A stretch of 64,000 bases of DNA from Lactiplantibacillus plantarum EGD-AQ4 (GCF_000463075.2 NZ_AVAQ01000045.1:62001-126000); one strand, 5' to 3'. Counted from the stretch's first letter, positions 38,768-49,447 are shown. Numbers and translations: made by a program. The notes: a model not told the origin generated them from the letters alone.

Positions 38768-39766
38768 TTACACTTGTGCCAAATTCGACACAAAGTCTTC
38801 GTACGCAGCTTGCTCACCAGTTTCGGTTACAGTCGCTGTACTGTAGTCTCCGCGTAAGGCTTCCTCAAGCGGTAAGGTGACGATGCGAACAAAGGTAGCA
38901 TTGCCAATCAGTTCCATCCAGTATTCTTCATCAGCACCCTGATGGACGACTGTCTTGACCATCCCACCAGGATTGGTGACTTGAATTTCTTGATTGAAAT
39001 CCGTGCTTTCTTGATGCAGTAAAACGTACATCAACGAAGAGGCGGACATCGCAGTCCCACATGCATTAGTAAAGCCAACGCCCCGTTCAAAGGTCCGCAC
39101 AAAAATCGAGTTCGACCCTAAGACTTCGACAAAGCTGACGTTTACGCCATCGGGGAAGATGCTGTTTTTGCCATCATTCATCCAGGCACCGATTCGTCCT
39201 AATTCAGGACCAACCAAAGTCGCATGGTCAACAAATGCAATCAAGTGTGGATTAGGCACGGCAACCGCTGAAAACTTCAAATCTTCAGATAGTGCTGGAA
39301 TCTTCTCGTTAATAATCGTCGCCGCGTCATGGTTGGCATGCATGCCTAAAGTTTGCGCGTCAAATGAGACGGGGGAGATTTCAACACTATATGCAGGAAC
39401 GTGAGCAGCAAAGTCAGCAACGGCTTGCACTTTTAAATCGGCATACATGGTCTGGACCCGAAAATCTTCGGCACTATTTTGGGTGCCCAAGTAACGTGCA
39501 ACCGTCCGTAAACCATTGCCGCACATGCTAGCCTCGGTGCCGTCTGCATTAATGACTCGCATGCGACCAAGGACTTGCGAATGTTCAGATTTATCGACGA
39601 CTAACACGCCATCGGCACCATCATATAAACCGGCGCCGTCCCGCTTACAAACGTTAATTGCCAATTGCTTCAAATCCGCATCAGATAACGGTGCTTGAAA
39701 TTGCGTTTGATCTAATAAATAAAAATCGTTCCCAGAACCGTGTACCTTGATCATTTTCACAGCCAT
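38768..39766 (-). CDS. dapF: Diaminopimelate epimerase
   Basis: Converts LL- to meso-diaminopimelate for peptidoglycan and lysine. Both catalytic cysteines are present: Cys82 (SMCGNGLR) and Cys236 (TNACGTAMS). KVHGSGNDF near the N terminus is also typical. The length is 332 residues from ATG 39766; an in-frame start at 39772 is possible. It is a single gene with its own terminator, separate from the rest of the dap pathway. Its presence agrees with a DAP-type wall and the NlpC/P60 hydrolase. Confidence 0.95.
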   Translation of the reverse strand: MAVKMIKVHGSGNDFYLLDQTQFQAPLSDADLKQLAINVCKRDGAGLYDGADGVLVVDKSEHSQVLGRMRVINADGTEASMCGNGLRTVARYLGTQNSAEDFRVQTMYADLKVQAVADFAAHVPAYSVEISPVSFDAQTLGMHANHDAATIINEKIPALSEDLKFSAVAVPNPHLIAFVDHATLVGPELGRIGAWMNDGKNSIFPDGVNVSFVEVLGSNSIFVRTFERGVGFTNACGTAMSASSLMYVLLHQESTDFNQEIQVTNPGGMVKTVVHQGADEEYWMELIGNATFVRIVTLPLEEALRGDYSTATVTETGEQAAYEDFVSNLAQV

Positions 39767-39884
39767 CAACATCCTATCTATATAATCTTAATCCTAAATT
39801 AAACTACTTCATTATCATACTGACTTTTTCATGAAAATTCAATTCCAAAGGACCAATTCTCATGAAACCTGGTGATTAACTATG

Positions 39885-40283
39885 CTAGTTCTGGTGTTGG
39901 TTCAAATTTTTTTGCCGTTTAACCAACGCCTGATTGATTTTAGTGACTTCTAAGAACTGATAAAATCGGACGATTCCCCACAAGATCAGATAGCAACCTA
40001 GGAATAGGCCCCAAAAGCTAGGGATATACCAGTGATTAAACCAAATCGTAACGATGGTTAACCCAAATGTACCCAGCAAATGCAGTCCTAATGCAACTGA
40101 ATATGATAGCCGGTCCAGTTCAAACAAGTCTGTTAACAGTCCAATCAACGCACTCATAATTAAGACACTCACAACATTCCTCATTGTGGGATGTGCGGGC
40201 TGAATATTGAGTGCAATAATGACCAGATAGGAAACCGCTCCGTAACCACACCCAATCATCATTCGTTGTAAGCTTACTTTCAT
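39885..40283 (-). CDS. DUF3021 family membrane protein
   Basis: Integral membrane protein of 132 residues with four predicted helices and a short basic C-terminal tail. DUF3021 proteins are almost always encoded beside a LytTR DNA-binding protein and often an ABC exporter, exactly as here (10 bases after the LytTR gene). By analogy with other LytTR systems, it may act as membrane partner or inhibitor of the LytTR regulator. No terminator is obvious after it. Confidence 0.85.
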   Translation of the reverse strand: MKVSLQRMMIGCGYGAVSYLVIIALNIQPAHPTMRNVVSVLIMSALIGLLTDLFELDRLSYSVALGLHLLGTFGLTIVTIWFNHWYIPSFWGLFLGCYLILWGIVRFYQFLEVTKINQALVKRQKNLNQHQN

Positions 40284-40292
40284 GGCGGCCCC

Positions 40293-40751
40293 CTATATTT
40301 CTAAGCTTTTCATCAGCGCCTTGACATATTTACGGCTGACCTCGGTTTTGACCTGACTAGTAAGAACCGCGGTCATATTGCCAGAGAAACTATCACTCAG
40401 GCTCAATAAATGGTTCAGATTCAAAAGAGCGTGCTTCGAAACCTGCACAAAATCCGGATTGGCCAGTCGTTGCCGCAAATGACTAAGCGGTTCTTTGCAC
40501 TGAATGAGCTGTGCTGTCGTATAAACCAGAAGTTGCCCTTGTTGAACATCCGCCATAATAATATCGGCAGCCTTCACCATTATCAGCTGCTCGCTGGTCT
40601 TCATCGGGATAATAGTTGGATGTGCAGTTTGGAACTGATCAATATACAGCATCAAGGCTTGTACTGACTCATCTAATTTGGACGCTTTAACCAGTACTTC
40701 TATCTGAGATGGCGCCAGTTGTTCATTTCGTTCAAATTGACTATGAACCAC
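40293..40751 (-). CDS. LytTR-domain transcriptional regulator
   Basis: About 152 residues with no receiver domain. The C-terminal LytTR DNA-binding domain is recognisable (QLLVYTTAQLIQCKEPLSHL, then PDFVQVSKHALLNLNHL and KTEVSRKYVKALM). I place the start at GTG 40751, nine bases after GGGAGG; GTG 40760 is immediately adjacent to that site. It lies between the ABC permease and its DUF3021 partner. It probably controls its own operon. A CAGTT-AC-AACTG inverted repeat at 42615-42626, upstream of the first gene, is a possible target. Confidence 0.86.
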   Translation of the reverse strand: MVHSQFERNEQLAPSQIEVLVKASKLDESVQALMLYIDQFQTAHPTIIPMKTSEQLIMVKAADIIMADVQQGQLLVYTTAQLIQCKEPLSHLRQRLANPDFVQVSKHALLNLNHLLSLSDSFSGNMTAVLTSQVKTEVSRKYVKALMKSLEI

Positions 40752-40778
40752 ATTGACCACCCTCCCATTGATAAAGCT

Positions 40779-41639
40779 TTACCGTTGCCATTGTAATCGT
40801 TGTCGCCACGCCGGAATGAGCACTAATAACAAGCAACCGACCAAGATATAGCCTATTATCTGATAGGTCTGTGAGGCTGTCAACAAACCCGACCAGTTGA
40901 TACGGACACCCATCAATCGCTCAAAATCGCTTCGGGCAGTGCTGCTATGAGCAAAAACGGTATTCAAAGTATCGTTCATTAACACTTGACGGTACAATGA
41001 TGCCACGTAACTTCCAGGCGTTAATTTGACCAGGGTCTGGGCTGCGGTTGGAAGCAAACCAACTGGCATATAAAGTCCAACCAGGAATCCTGTTGCGGTG
41101 CCAACGATCGTCGCGAGTTTTCCAAAATTATCGATGGTATGAATACGCGCTATAATCAGTACATTCAGAACCGTCGCCAAGCCCGCACTCATCACCATTA
41201 GACCACCAACGTCCAATAACTGTGTCCCTGTATACCTCAGTCCATCGGTAAAGCTAAAATAGCTCCACATGCCAGCGAACATTGCTAGTTGCATGACTGT
41301 ACCGACAATGGTTGCACTCACTAAATAACCCAATTTCAATCTGACTGGTCCCGCATCCGTTAGTAATAGATCTCGGTCAATCTGCCGCTGACGGTCTGAG
41401 ACCAGCTGGCCTAAACCTGCTAATGTCGTTGAAATTCCTGTCAGGACTAAGGCGCCAGCAATCAACCAACTATCCAATAACTGATTCGTTTGTGCGACTT
41501 GGGACCAACCTTGTTGTATCCCGGCTTTAAGGAACACTAAGTACAGGATAAACGCAATTCCGGCACTTAATAGTGACAACAGAACCCCGCTAAGATTTCG
41601 AAAATAAAGCAAACAATCGCGCTTAATCAAAGCAATCAT
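40779..41639 (-). CDS. ABC-2 type transporter permease
   Basis: Membrane subunit of 286 residues with six predicted helices in the ABC-2 pattern. It is preceded by GGAG 9 bases before its ATG and lies about 36 bases downstream of the ATPase gene. With the ATPase it probably forms an exporter of a drug, lipid or peptide. The substrate cannot be inferred. LytTR/DUF3021-linked exporters are often involved in stress or antimicrobial response. Confidence 0.86.
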   Translation of the reverse strand: MIALIKRDCLLYFRNLSGVLLSLLSAGIAFILYLVFLKAGIQQGWSQVAQTNQLLDSWLIAGALVLTGISTTLAGLGQLVSDRQRQIDRDLLLTDAGPVRLKLGYLVSATIVGTVMQLAMFAGMWSYFSFTDGLRYTGTQLLDVGGLMVMSAGLATVLNVLIIARIHTIDNFGKLATIVGTATGFLVGLYMPVGLLPTAAQTLVKLTPGSYVASLYRQVLMNDTLNTVFAHSSTARSDFERLMGVRINWSGLLTASQTYQIIGYILVGCLLLVLIPAWRQRLQWQR

Positions 41640-41675
41640 TTAAGTCAGCTCCTTTCCAGTTAAGGACATAAAAGC

Positions 41676-42509
41676 CTAGTCCAATGAACCAGGTCGATAC
41701 TCAAAATCGAGCAAGTTGGACTGACACATCGTCAAGATTCGCAATGCAGACGCCATATCGGTCGGTAGACAAATCACTTGATTACCGGCAACGTGAAATT
41801 CAGTTTGTGCCAAAATTGTTAACACAGCACTTTGCGCGTCAGGCTCCACCGTCAAAACTAATTGTGACCGGGCGTAACGTCGCTTGATCTCAGCAGCCGT
41901 CCCATTGGCACAAATACATCCCTTGACCAAAATATAAATATTATCTGCAGTGTCGGCTTCATTCAAGTAATGTGTCGTCAGCACAATTGTCAATCTCTCT
42001 CGTTGCTGCAAATCTTGCAATAATTGCCAAATTGCCGTTCTGGTTTGAATATCTAGCCCAGTAGTCGGTTCATCCAAAAACAGAATTTCAGGATGATTGA
42101 GTAAGGCCCGTGCAATATCGACTCGCCGTTTCTGACCTCCGGAAAGCGTGCCGTATCGCTGGTGAAAGAAGCTGGTCAAGCCAAGTTGCACCCTTAATTC
42201 TGCGACTCGTTGCTCGGGAACATGGCGGTATTGTTGGGCACGTAATCGTAAATTTTCTTCAACTGTCAGGGCGTCATCCAGCACACTGCTTTGAAAGACA
42301 ACGCCTGGCTGACGAGTGTGAGTCATCTCAACGGTTCCAGCAGACGGTGTTAGCTGACCAATCAGCAACTTGATCAACGTACTTTTACCGGCGCCATTCG
42401 GCCCAAGCACGGCAGTCATACTGCCCGTTTTAATTTTTAAGTTAATGTCATTGACCACAACGTGTTGCTTGTAGGCCTTTGTTAAATGCATCGTCGAAAG
42501 TAATAACAT
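41676..42509 (-). CDS. ABC transporter ATP-binding protein
   Basis: ATPase subunit of an ABC-2 exporter, 277 residues from ATG 42509 (GGAGATGG upstream; an ATG-like extension to 42518 is unlikely). Walker A GPNGAGKSTL, signature LSGGQKRRVD, Walker B ILFLDEPTTGLD and the H-loop TTHYLNE are all present, and the C-terminal regulatory part is short. First gene of the exporter-LytTR-DUF3021 operon. Confidence 0.92.
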   Translation of the reverse strand: MLLLSTMHLTKAYKQHVVVNDINLKIKTGSMTAVLGPNGAGKSTLIKLLIGQLTPSAGTVEMTHTRQPGVVFQSSVLDDALTVEENLRLRAQQYRHVPEQRVAELRVQLGLTSFFHQRYGTLSGGQKRRVDIARALLNHPEILFLDEPTTGLDIQTRTAIWQLLQDLQQRERLTIVLTTHYLNEADTADNIYILVKGCICANGTAAEIKRRYARSQLVLTVEPDAQSAVLTILAQTEFHVAGNQVICLPTDMASALRILTMCQSNLLDFEYRPGSLD

Positions 42510-42745
42510 TTTGACCATCTCCCAATTAAATTACCGTCAGCTTACACACTAAATACAGGTTTGTCTCGCCTTTTTCGCTAAGTCGTCGATTACACCGGTT
42601 AAGTGGTCAGATTTCAGTTACAACTGTCAGCACCATCTAGTCGCCTTACAATTGGATGAGCACACTGCCCCTTAACGCAACGACACGATTGGACTCGCAC
42701 AAGCGCAGGCGGAAAGTAGTCAGCGCCACCAAGCTCACCAACAAA

Positions 42746-42785
42746 AAAAGCCCCCAAGCAGTCCAACATGACCACTCAGAGGCAT
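42746..42785 (-). terminator. Terminator of ileS
   Basis: On the minus strand an imperfect GC-rich stem (GCCTCTGAGTGG... against ...TGCTTGGGGGC) is followed by seven T residues shortly after the ileS stop. The remaining gap up to 42510 holds the exporter promoter region and the CAGTT/AACTG inverted repeat. Confidence 0.75.
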
Positions 42786-42809
42786 TTTTAACATCCAGAA
42801 ATATTCAGA

Positions 42810-45608
42810 TTAAGCTTCCAAACCAGTTGCTACTGATTCAGGGTAATTCTCACGAACAATGGCGGCACACCGCGCACAAAGTGTTGGGTAGGCGTCGTCA
42901 CTGCCGACATCTGTCTTGACCATCCGGCAACGGGCACAAACCTCGCCGTCAGCATGGCTAACTTTGATGGCAACCGTATCGCCAAAGGCTTCGGCATCAG
43001 CGGGTGCATCGCTCAATGCATGCATATCCAATGCTGAAACCATCAACATTTGCCGGACATTGGTGTTTAAACCGTCCAGGAAGGCTTGGGTATCCGCGTC
43101 CACGTACAAGTCTAAGTGCGCTTCTAAGGATTTCCCAATCAACTTGGCATCCCGAGCTTCTTCAAGGGCCTTCAAAACATCGCTCCGAAGATCCATGAAC
43201 CGTGACCACTGTGCCGTTAATTCATCACTATTGGCATAGTTTTGAACCGTTGGCATCTCGGTCAATTGTGCAAATTCTTCCGGTTCCTTCAAGAATGGCC
43301 AAATTTCTTCAGTCGTATGTGGCAACATTGGCGTAAAGAGCTTCGTCAAAGCAACCAACACGTCGTAGAAGACCGTTTGCATGGAACGCCGTGAATGACT
43401 GTCTTCCGCATCAATATACATAATATCCTTAGCGATATCCAGGTAGAAGTTGGATAAATCAACTGTTAAGAAGTTGATCAACTTCTTATAGATATCAAGG
43501 AAGTCATAGTGATCGTAATGATCTTTGATTTCAGCGACAAAATCATTCAACCGAACAGCCATGTATTGGTCAACACTCGCTAAATCTTCAAATGCGACCC
43601 GGTCCTTCTTTGGATCAAAGTCGGTCGTGTTTCCTAACATGAAGCGCACCGTATTGCGGAACTTCTTGTAAGAATCTGCGACTTGTTTGAAGCTTTCCAT
43701 TGAGACCCGCACATCCGAACTGGTATCAACGGAAGCGACCCACATCCGGACGATTTCAGCACCCATTTGCTTAATGACATCTGCTGGCGCAATTGTATTG
43801 CCCAGTGACTTACTCATCTTACGACCCTTATCATCTAAGGTAAAACCTTGTGATAGAAGTTGTTTGTAAGGTGCATGGCCAGAAACTGCGACACTGGTGA
43901 TCAAGCTGGAGTTGAACCAACCACGATATTGGTCGGAACCTTCCAAGTAAAGGTCAGCTGGATAATCAAGGTACGGCCGTTCTGTTAAGACACCTTGGTG
44001 TGATGAACCCGAATCGAACCAAACATCCATAATATCGGTTTCCTTTGTGAAGGTCCCCTTTGGAGAATGTTCATTCGTGTAGCCTTCTGGTAATAAATCT
44101 TTGGCTTCACGTTCAAACCAAACATTCGACCCATACTTGCCAAATAAGTCAGCCACGTGATTGATGGTTTCTTCGTCCATGATGGCCGTTCCATCTTCGG
44201 CATAGAAGATTGGAAGTGGCACACCCCAGACCCGTTGCCGTGAGATGACCCAGTCACCACGGTCACGAATCATGTTGTGTAGCCGTTTCTTACCCCATTC
44301 TGGGAAGAATTGAACATCATCGATCGACTTCAGAATTTCGTCACGCATGTCACCGACCGAAGCAAACCATTGTGGCGTTGCCCGGAAGATGATTGGCTTC
44401 TTAGTCCGCCAGTCGAAAGGATAACTATGTTCGTATGGCATGTACTTGAGCAACAGCCCTGCGTCCTTTAATTTATCCAATGAAATTTTGTTGGCATCGT
44501 CATAGAAGACACCGGCAAAGTCAGCACCAGATTCTTCAGTCAGTACCCCTTTGTTATCGACTGGGGCGAAGATTGGCAAGCCGTACTTTTGACCAATTTG
44601 ATAGTCATCTTCCCCATAGCCAGGTGCGGTATGCACCAGACCAGTACCAGAATCCAAAGTGACGAAATCACCAAGCATCGTTAATAAGTTACGGCTGTGG
44701 TCAAATGGATGTTCACACAAGACGTTTTCGAGGTCAGCACCCTTAACTGTCTTGAGGACTTGAACATCTTCCCAGCCAAACCGTTCGGCGTTTTCATCCA
44801 ATAATTCCGCAGCCAACACAAACTTGCGGCTTTCACCAGCTGGCTGAACAACCACGTAATCAAAACTAGCATCAACGGTGATCCCTTCAGAAGCTGGAAT
44901 TGTCCACGGCGTCGTCGTCCAAACAACCATGTAAGTGTTGTCATCTAAGACACCCTTACCGTCGATGACCCGTTCACCGTAGAAAGCAGATGGTGACGTC
45001 ACATCATGATATTCAACTTCGGCTTCTGCCAAGGCTGATTCAGAGGACCATGACCAGAAGACAGGCTTTTTACCCCGATAAATCAAATGACGCTTAACAA
45101 AGGCCCCGAAGACCCGCACTTGTGCGGCTTCAAATTCAGGCTTCAACGTTAAGTATGGGTTGTCCCATTCGCCGCTGACTCCTAACCGTTTGAATTCTTC
45201 ACGTTGGTGGTCAACCTGTTCCAAGGCATACTTGCGACAAAGTTCACGGAACTCATTATCCGACATCTTCTTGCGGTCATAGCCGGCTTGTTTTAACTTT
45301 TGTTCGATCGGTAGGCCGTGGGTATCCCAACCAGGAACGTACGGTGCCCGGAAGCCATTCATTGACTTATAGCGAACAATGAAGTCCTTCGTAATCTTAT
45401 TTAAGGCGTGCCCCATGTGGATATCACCGTTTGCGTATGGTGGGCCATCATGTAAGATAAAGCTTGGCTTACCTTCATTCAATTTTTGCCGTTGTTCATA
45501 GACTTTGTTTTCAGCCCAGAGATTTTGCCGTTCAACTTCCTTGACCGGTAAGTTCCCACGCATCTTAAACTTGGTCTTACCGAGGTTTAATGTTTCTTTA
45601 ACGCGCAT
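42810..45608 (-). CDS. ileS: Isoleucyl-tRNA synthetase
   Basis: Charges tRNA-Ile and edits valine. The protein has 932 residues from ATG 45608 (AAGGAG upstream; the frame to 45659 would run into the terminator stem of the leader). The class I signatures are [15 protein letters not shown] (HIGH) and [12 protein letters not shown] (KMSKS), with the CP1 editing domain containing [11 protein letters not shown]. The C terminus carries a CARC...CARC zinc finger. The type is the normal bacterial one, not the mupirocin-resistant form. Expression is controlled by a T-box leader. Confidence 0.98.
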   Translation of the reverse strand: MRVKETLNLGKTKFKMRGNLPVKEVERQNLWAENKVYEQRQKLNEGKPSFILHDGPPYANGDIHMGHALNKITKDFIVRYKSMNGFRAPYVPGWDTHGLPIEQKLKQAGYDRKKMSDNEFRELCRKYALEQVDHQREEFKRLGVSGEWDNPYLTLKPEFEAAQVRVFGAFVKRHLIYRGKKPVFWSWSSESALAEAEVEYHDVTSPSAFYGERVIDGKGVLDDNTYMVVWTTTPWTIPASEGITVDASFDYVVVQPAGESRKFVLAAELLDENAERFGWEDVQVLKTVKGADLENVLCEHPFDHSRNLLTMLGDFVTLDSGTGLVHTAPGYGEDDYQIGQKYGLPIFAPVDNKGVLTEESGADFAGVFYDDANKISLDKLKDAGLLLKYMPYEHSYPFDWRTKKPIIFRATPQWFASVGDMRDEILKSIDDVQFFPEWGKKRLHNMIRDRGDWVISRQRVWGVPLPIFYAEDGTAIMDEETINHVADLFGKYGSNVWFEREAKDLLPEGYTNEHSPKGTFTKETDIMDVWFDSGSSHQGVLTERPYLDYPADLYLEGSDQYRGWFNSSLITSVAVSGHAPYKQLLSQGFTLDDKGRKMSKSLGNTIAPADVIKQMGAEIVRMWVASVDTSSDVRVSMESFKQVADSYKKFRNTVRFMLGNTTDFDPKKDRVAFEDLASVDQYMAVRLNDFVAEIKDHYDHYDFLDIYKKLINFLTVDLSNFYLDIAKDIMYIDAEDSHSRRSMQTVFYDVLVALTKLFTPMLPHTTEEIWPFLKEPEEFAQLTEMPTVQNYANSDELTAQWSRFMDLRSDVLKALEEARDAKLIGKSLEAHLDLYVDADTQAFLDGLNTNVRQMLMVSALDMHALSDAPADAEAFGDTVAIKVSHADGEVCARCRMVKTDVGSDDAYPTLCARCAAIVRENYPESVATGLEA

Positions 45609-45657
45609 ACTCTCACTCCTTAAATTTTTTATCAAACAATCATTGGTTTGGAGACAC

Positions 45658-45905
45658 AAAAAAACTCCGCCCAGCCAGGGACGAAGTTATCGTGGTACCA
45701 CCCAATTTTAGAATTGTTTAGATTCTCTCTTAGCATGGATAACGTTCATGAGACGGCCACCCTTACTCGCTTCAGGGTGACGTTCGGAGATGATGGACAA
45801 CTGATGAAGGGACGACCGCCTTTCCATTATCGGCAGCTCTCTGGGCGTATTCATCAGTGTTGACTGTTCTCCTCAACACATTCTTGCGCTTTAATTGTCT
45901 GCGAT
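45658..45905 (-). promoter_or_regulatory. T-box leader of ileS
   Basis: The minus strand shows the conserved T-box core GGGTGGTACCACG (45703-45691), part of the antiterminator. It is followed by a terminator stem AACTTCGTCC / GGGCGGAGTT (45688-45663) and a T-run. Upstream, AGAGAG and GGAAAGG elements around 45815-45850 fit the distal part of stem I, and an ATC triplet in CATCATCTCCGAAC (about 45790) is a plausible isoleucine specifier. The leader fills the gap between divIVA and ileS; its 5' edge is approximate. Uncharged tRNA-Ile would favour antitermination. Confidence 0.9.
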
Positions 45906-45914
45906 GATCAGCGC

Positions 45915-46613
45915 TTAGTTAGCCGTATTGTCATCGTCAGGGAAAATAACCACCGTTTGTTGTGGGGCTTGATCCCCACCATCGGCAACTGGGGTTTCGC
46001 CACTCGTTGCTTCCGTAATTTCAACGGTTGCTTCTGAGTTTACGCTCGCATCCCCCGAGTTGTCAAGACTATCTTCCTTCAAAACGTGTTGAATTTCAGT
46101 ATAGTCCGCGGTATTGGTTTCGCTAAGTAATTGGTCCCAATCCTTGCTCTTAACCACTTCCAATTGTGATTCTAACATCACTTGGAGGCGTTGACGGAAG
46201 ACCCGGGTTTGTTTCTTCAAATCGTCCGTTTCAACGGATAAGCGCTTGGCTTTTTGTGAAGCATCGTCAATCATTTGGTTCGACTTGTCCGTGGCTTCAC
46301 TGACAATGTCTGAAGCTTGCTTCTGGGCTTCACGGGTAATAATGTCAGCTTCCTTCTTCGAGTTCGTCTTAACCTTGTCAGCAGCTTCTTGGGCCACTAA
46401 GATCGACTGATTCAAAGAATCTTTTAATTCGTTGAAATACTTCAACTTGCCTTCACTCGCGTCTAAACGTTCTTGGAGGTCCTTATTTTGTTTTAAGGTA
46501 ATTTGATAGTCTTTGATGATCTGTTCAAGAAAATCATTGACCTCATCAATATTGTAACCACGTAGTTTCGTTGAAAACTCTTTGTTATGAATGTCATCCG
46601 GACTTAACACCAT
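45915..46613 (-). CDS. divIVA: Cell division protein DivIVA
   Basis: Coiled-coil protein that binds curved membrane at poles and division sites and recruits other factors. The conserved membrane-binding N terminus (LSPDDIHNKEFSTKLRGYNIDEVNDFLE) is followed by long heptad regions to about residue 175 and an acidic low-complexity tail. 232 residues, with a GGAGG site. It is the last gene of the ftsZ-proximal ylm block and precedes the ileS T-box. Confidence 0.96.
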   Translation of the reverse strand: MVLSPDDIHNKEFSTKLRGYNIDEVNDFLEQIIKDYQITLKQNKDLQERLDASEGKLKYFNELKDSLNQSILVAQEAADKVKTNSKKEADIITREAQKQASDIVSEATDKSNQMIDDASQKAKRLSVETDDLKKQTRVFRQRLQVMLESQLEVVKSKDWDQLLSETNTADYTEIQHVLKEDSLDNSGDASVNSEATVEITEATSGETPVADGGDQAPQQTVVIFPDDDNTAN

Positions 46614-46630
46614 TAGAATTCCTCCAATAT

Positions 46631-47416
46631 TTATTTACTATGAATAATATTTAACGTTATTCGCAGTCGCGCCTTCTTGGTCGCACCACTGATTTCGGCA
46701 AGTCGCACGCGACCGTAGTGGTTCACACTAAGCATATCGAGTAGCGCCAATTCATAATCGGCTTTGGGCAGTTCTGCCCAGTTCAGGCGAACCTTGCCAC
46801 CCTCAATCAATTCCTTAGCGTGATGCCGCGACAAGTTGAATGCGGCTTTGATGATACTATCCGCGCGTAGTGAGCTGACCGTCGTTGTGACAGGTTCCCA
46901 GTCATCTTCACGAACGATCACTTCGGAACCTGCCACCGCCGTTAGATGCACCTTCGTCTTACCAAAACGATCGATTTGATCATTAAAGTAATCCGCCATC
47001 TCAGACTCACACACAAACTGCCAGTGCTCACCATCAGTGATAATATCACCAAAGACATCCCGCTCCACGCCGGCATTTGCCAACGTTCCCAGTATTTGAC
47101 CATGCTTGAGCGTCGCAAACTTGACTGGGTAGACAATGTTGAATAATGTGATTTGAAAATCTGCGGTCTCGGGTTCATAATACGGCGGATAAAATAAGAT
47201 CCGTTGCAATTCTGCACCCTCAAAGCCGCCGTACGCGCGCATCCGCACATCATCCAGCTGGTTGGCCAGTGTCTGGGCAATGTACACTTGACGTGGGTTT
47301 AAAAACGCCGTTAAGATTGGTCGGTACTGATCCGCAACTTGGCGGAGCCACCCCGTGACCTGTTCAATAAATGGGGCTTCACTATCGCGAAAATGTTGTT
47401 TTAGATTATCATTCAC
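46631..47416 (-). CDS. ylmH: YlmH family RNA-binding protein (S4 domain)
   Basis: A 261-residue protein with an N-terminal YlmH-type domain and a C-terminal S4 RNA-binding domain (about 180-245, SIIKAAFNLSRHHAKELIEGGKVRLNW). Homologues bind ribosomes and have been linked to ribosome-associated quality control in Bacillus. It lies in the conserved sepF-yggT-ylmH-divIVA order. The S4 motif is intact. Confidence 0.93.
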   Translation of the reverse strand: MNDNLKQHFRDSEAPFIEQVTGWLRQVADQYRPILTAFLNPRQVYIAQTLANQLDDVRMRAYGGFEGAELQRILFYPPYYEPETADFQITLFNIVYPVKFATLKHGQILGTLANAGVERDVFGDIITDGEHWQFVCESEMADYFNDQIDRFGKTKVHLTAVAGSEVIVREDDWEPVTTTVSSLRADSIIKAAFNLSRHHAKELIEGGKVRLNWAELPKADYELALLDMLSVNHYGRVRLAEISGATKKARLRITLNIIHSK

Positions 47417-47442
47417 GATACTATCCTCGTTATCTTAATTTG

Positions 47443-47694
47443 TTACATCAAAAAGCTTAAAAGGTAAAACAAGCCACTTTCAGCAAATTGGAGCACTAAC
47501 AGCGCAATGATCGGTGAAAAATCTAACCCGGCAATTGCGGGAATGAAGCGCCGAAAAATACTGAGAAATGGTTCACAGATTTGTCCTAAGAATTGTCCAA
47601 TACGCGTATAATAAGCGCCCGGGAACCAAGACATCAGAATGTAAACCACAATGGCTAATTGGTACAGTTGAAATAACCGACTAATAATCGTCAC
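47443..47694 (-). CDS. YggT family membrane protein
   Basis: An 83-residue protein with two hydrophobic segments and the family stretches YILMSWFPGA and ICEPFLSIFRRFIPAIAGLDFSPI. Members (YlmG in Bacillus) lie between sepF and ylmH in dcw clusters and are thought to affect division or membrane insertion. The exact role is not established. Confidence 0.92.
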   Translation of the reverse strand: MTIISRLFQLYQLAIVVYILMSWFPGAYYTRIGQFLGQICEPFLSIFRRFIPAIAGLDFSPIIALLVLQFAESGLFYLLSFLM

Positions 47695-47714
47695 TAACAG
47701 AGGCCACTCACTCC

Positions 47715-48137
47715 TTATAATTTGCTGGAATCAAACTGACTAGTTGTGCTTCCTGACACTTCGTAATTTTCTGGAATGCAAAGGAAAATCTCGTCGCCGA
47801 TACGTTCGATCTCGCCATTGATGGCAAAGACCGTTCCAGTCAGAAAATCAACGATCCGGCGTGCCATTTCATCATCCACGTGATCAAAATTAACGATCAC
47901 GGCTTGATTTTTAAGCAATTGGGTCGCGATTTCTTTAACATCCGAATAAATCTTCGGTTCGAATAAGGCGATTTTACTATTCACTGATTTACCACCTTGC
48001 ATGGGAACCACTTTCGGTGTCGAACGCGTATTAGTGGTTGGTTCAGTGGGGGCCGTCGCTTGTGAAGCTTGGGTCGGTTCCTCATACTGATCATCAGAAT
48101 CTCCAACACCAAAAAAGTTACTAATGAATCCGGCCAT
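47715..48137 (-). CDS. sepF: Cell division protein SepF
   Basis: Membrane-tethered FtsZ-bundling protein that aligns FtsZ filaments at the septum. The 140 residues have an N-terminal amphipathic segment (MAGFISNFFGVG), an acidic or polar linker, and the conserved C-terminal domain (SKIALFEPKIYSDVKEIA, then VIVNFDHVDDEMARRIVDFLTG). It sits 23 bases downstream of ftsZ. Confidence 0.95.
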   Translation of the reverse strand: MAGFISNFFGVGDSDDQYEEPTQASQATAPTEPTTNTRSTPKVVPMQGGKSVNSKIALFEPKIYSDVKEIATQLLKNQAVIVNFDHVDDEMARRIVDFLTGTVFAINGEIERIGDEIFLCIPENYEVSGSTTSQFDSSKL

Positions 48138-48160
48138 ATGCTTGCGCTCCCTTCACTGTT

Positions 48161-49447
48161 TTACTTACGCCGACGTTTGAAGAATGGTGGCGTATCTAGT
48201 GAATCACCACTGTTGTCATCCTTGCTGTCGTCAGCTTGTGAATTGTCATTAAAAACATCAAAATCTGTCTTTTCAACGTTGTTAAATTCTTGACCATTGT
48301 TGACTGGCCGTGAATTGTTTGGTTCGCGCCGAATATCCCAGTTGCCGAATGGATCGTCAGCTTGAGATTCACTTGGTTGGGCTGCTTCACTGGTTGCGGG
48401 TTGGTCTGTTGAGTTGTTGCTAAACATCCCACCACGTTGTTGGCTAGCAGCAGTCCGAGTTGATTGGTTACCCAACTTGAGTTCCCGTTGCTTTTGGTCG
48501 ATACCAGTCGCAATCACAGTCACCCGAACTTCATCGCCTAAGCTCTCATCAATTGACGTCCCAAAGATAATATTGACTTCAGTCGTTGCAGCTTGACTAA
48601 CGATGTCTGAAGCAGCTTGTGCTTCATACAAGGACATGTCTGGGCCACCCGTGATGTTCAATAAGACTTGTTCGGCACCATCGATTGAAACTTCTAATAA
48701 TGGTGATGAAATAGCTTGCTTCGTCGCATCGGCAGTCCGGTTTTCGCCAGTCGCAGAACCAATCCCCATCAATGCGGAACCTTGGTTTTGCATCACCGTC
48801 TTGACATCCGCGAAGTCCAAGTTAACGTAACCTGGTGAGGTAATCAAATCAGAGATTCCTTGAACCCCTTGACGCAAGACGTTATCGGCTTCTTGGAAGG
48901 CTTCCATCATCGGTGTCTTCTTATCAACGATTTCAAGCAAGCGGTTATTGGCGATGACGATCAACGTATCAACATTGTCCTTCATCTGGGCAATGCCTTC
49001 CGCCGCATTGCGTGCGCGCTTGGGACCTTCAAACGTGAATGGCCGTGTGACAACACCGACCGTTAACGCGCCTGAGTCCTTAGCAATTTTAGCCACAACG
49101 GGGGCAGCACCGTTACCAGTACCACCGCCCATTCCGGCAGTAACGAAGACCATGTCAGCGCCCTGTAAGGCTTCCGTCAAGGCTTCTTCACTTTCTTGTG
49201 CTGCTTTGGAACCAACATCAGGATTGGAACCAGCGCCAAGTCCTCGTGTCAATTTCGGTCCAAGCTGAATCTTAGTTTCAGCATTGGATGTTTGTAATGC
49301 TTGTACATCGGTGTTTGCAACGATAAATTCGACGCCCTTGACGTCTTCTGCAATCATCCGGTTAACGGCGTTTCCACCACCGCCACCGACACCAATGACT
49401 TTAATATTAGCCCCTGAGTTCTGGGTTGAATCTAAAGAAAATTCCAT
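48161..49447 (-). CDS. ftsZ: Cell division protein FtsZ
   Basis: Tubulin-like GTPase forming the Z ring. The 428 residues include the GTP-binding [13 protein letters not shown] motif, the T7 loop [11 protein letters not shown], an acidic/Gln-Asn-rich linker, and the C-terminal peptide ([11 protein letters not shown]) that binds FtsA and SepF. It is located between ftsA and sepF, 30 bases after ftsA. Confidence 0.98.
   Translation of the reverse strand: MEFSLDSTQNSGANIKVIGVGGGGGNAVNRMIAEDVKGVEFIVANTDVQALQTSNAETKIQLGPKLTRGLGAGSNPDVGSKAAQESEEALTEALQGADMVFVTAGMGGGTGNGAAPVVAKIAKDSGALTVGVVTRPFTFEGPKRARNAAEGIAQMKDNVDTLIVIANNRLLEIVDKKTPMMEAFQEADNVLRQGVQGISDLITSPGYVNLDFADVKTVMQNQGSALMGIGSATGENRTADATKQAISSPLLEVSIDGAEQVLLNITGGPDMSLYEAQAASDIVSQAATTEVNIIFGTSIDESLGDEVRVTVIATGIDQKQRELKLGNQSTRTAASQQRGGMFSNNSTDQPATSEAAQPSESQADDPFGNWDIRREPNNSRPVNNGQEFNNVEKTDFDVFNDNSQADDSKDDNSGDSLDTPPFFKRRRK

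Noticed and set aside
42656-42919. 87-codon plus-strand frame over the end of ileS
   Set aside because: No ribosome site and overlaps the ileS terminator and 3' coding region.
45648-45863. 71-codon plus-strand frame upstream of ileS
   Set aside because: It lies in the T-box leader on the opposite strand; the RNA signature explains the sequence.
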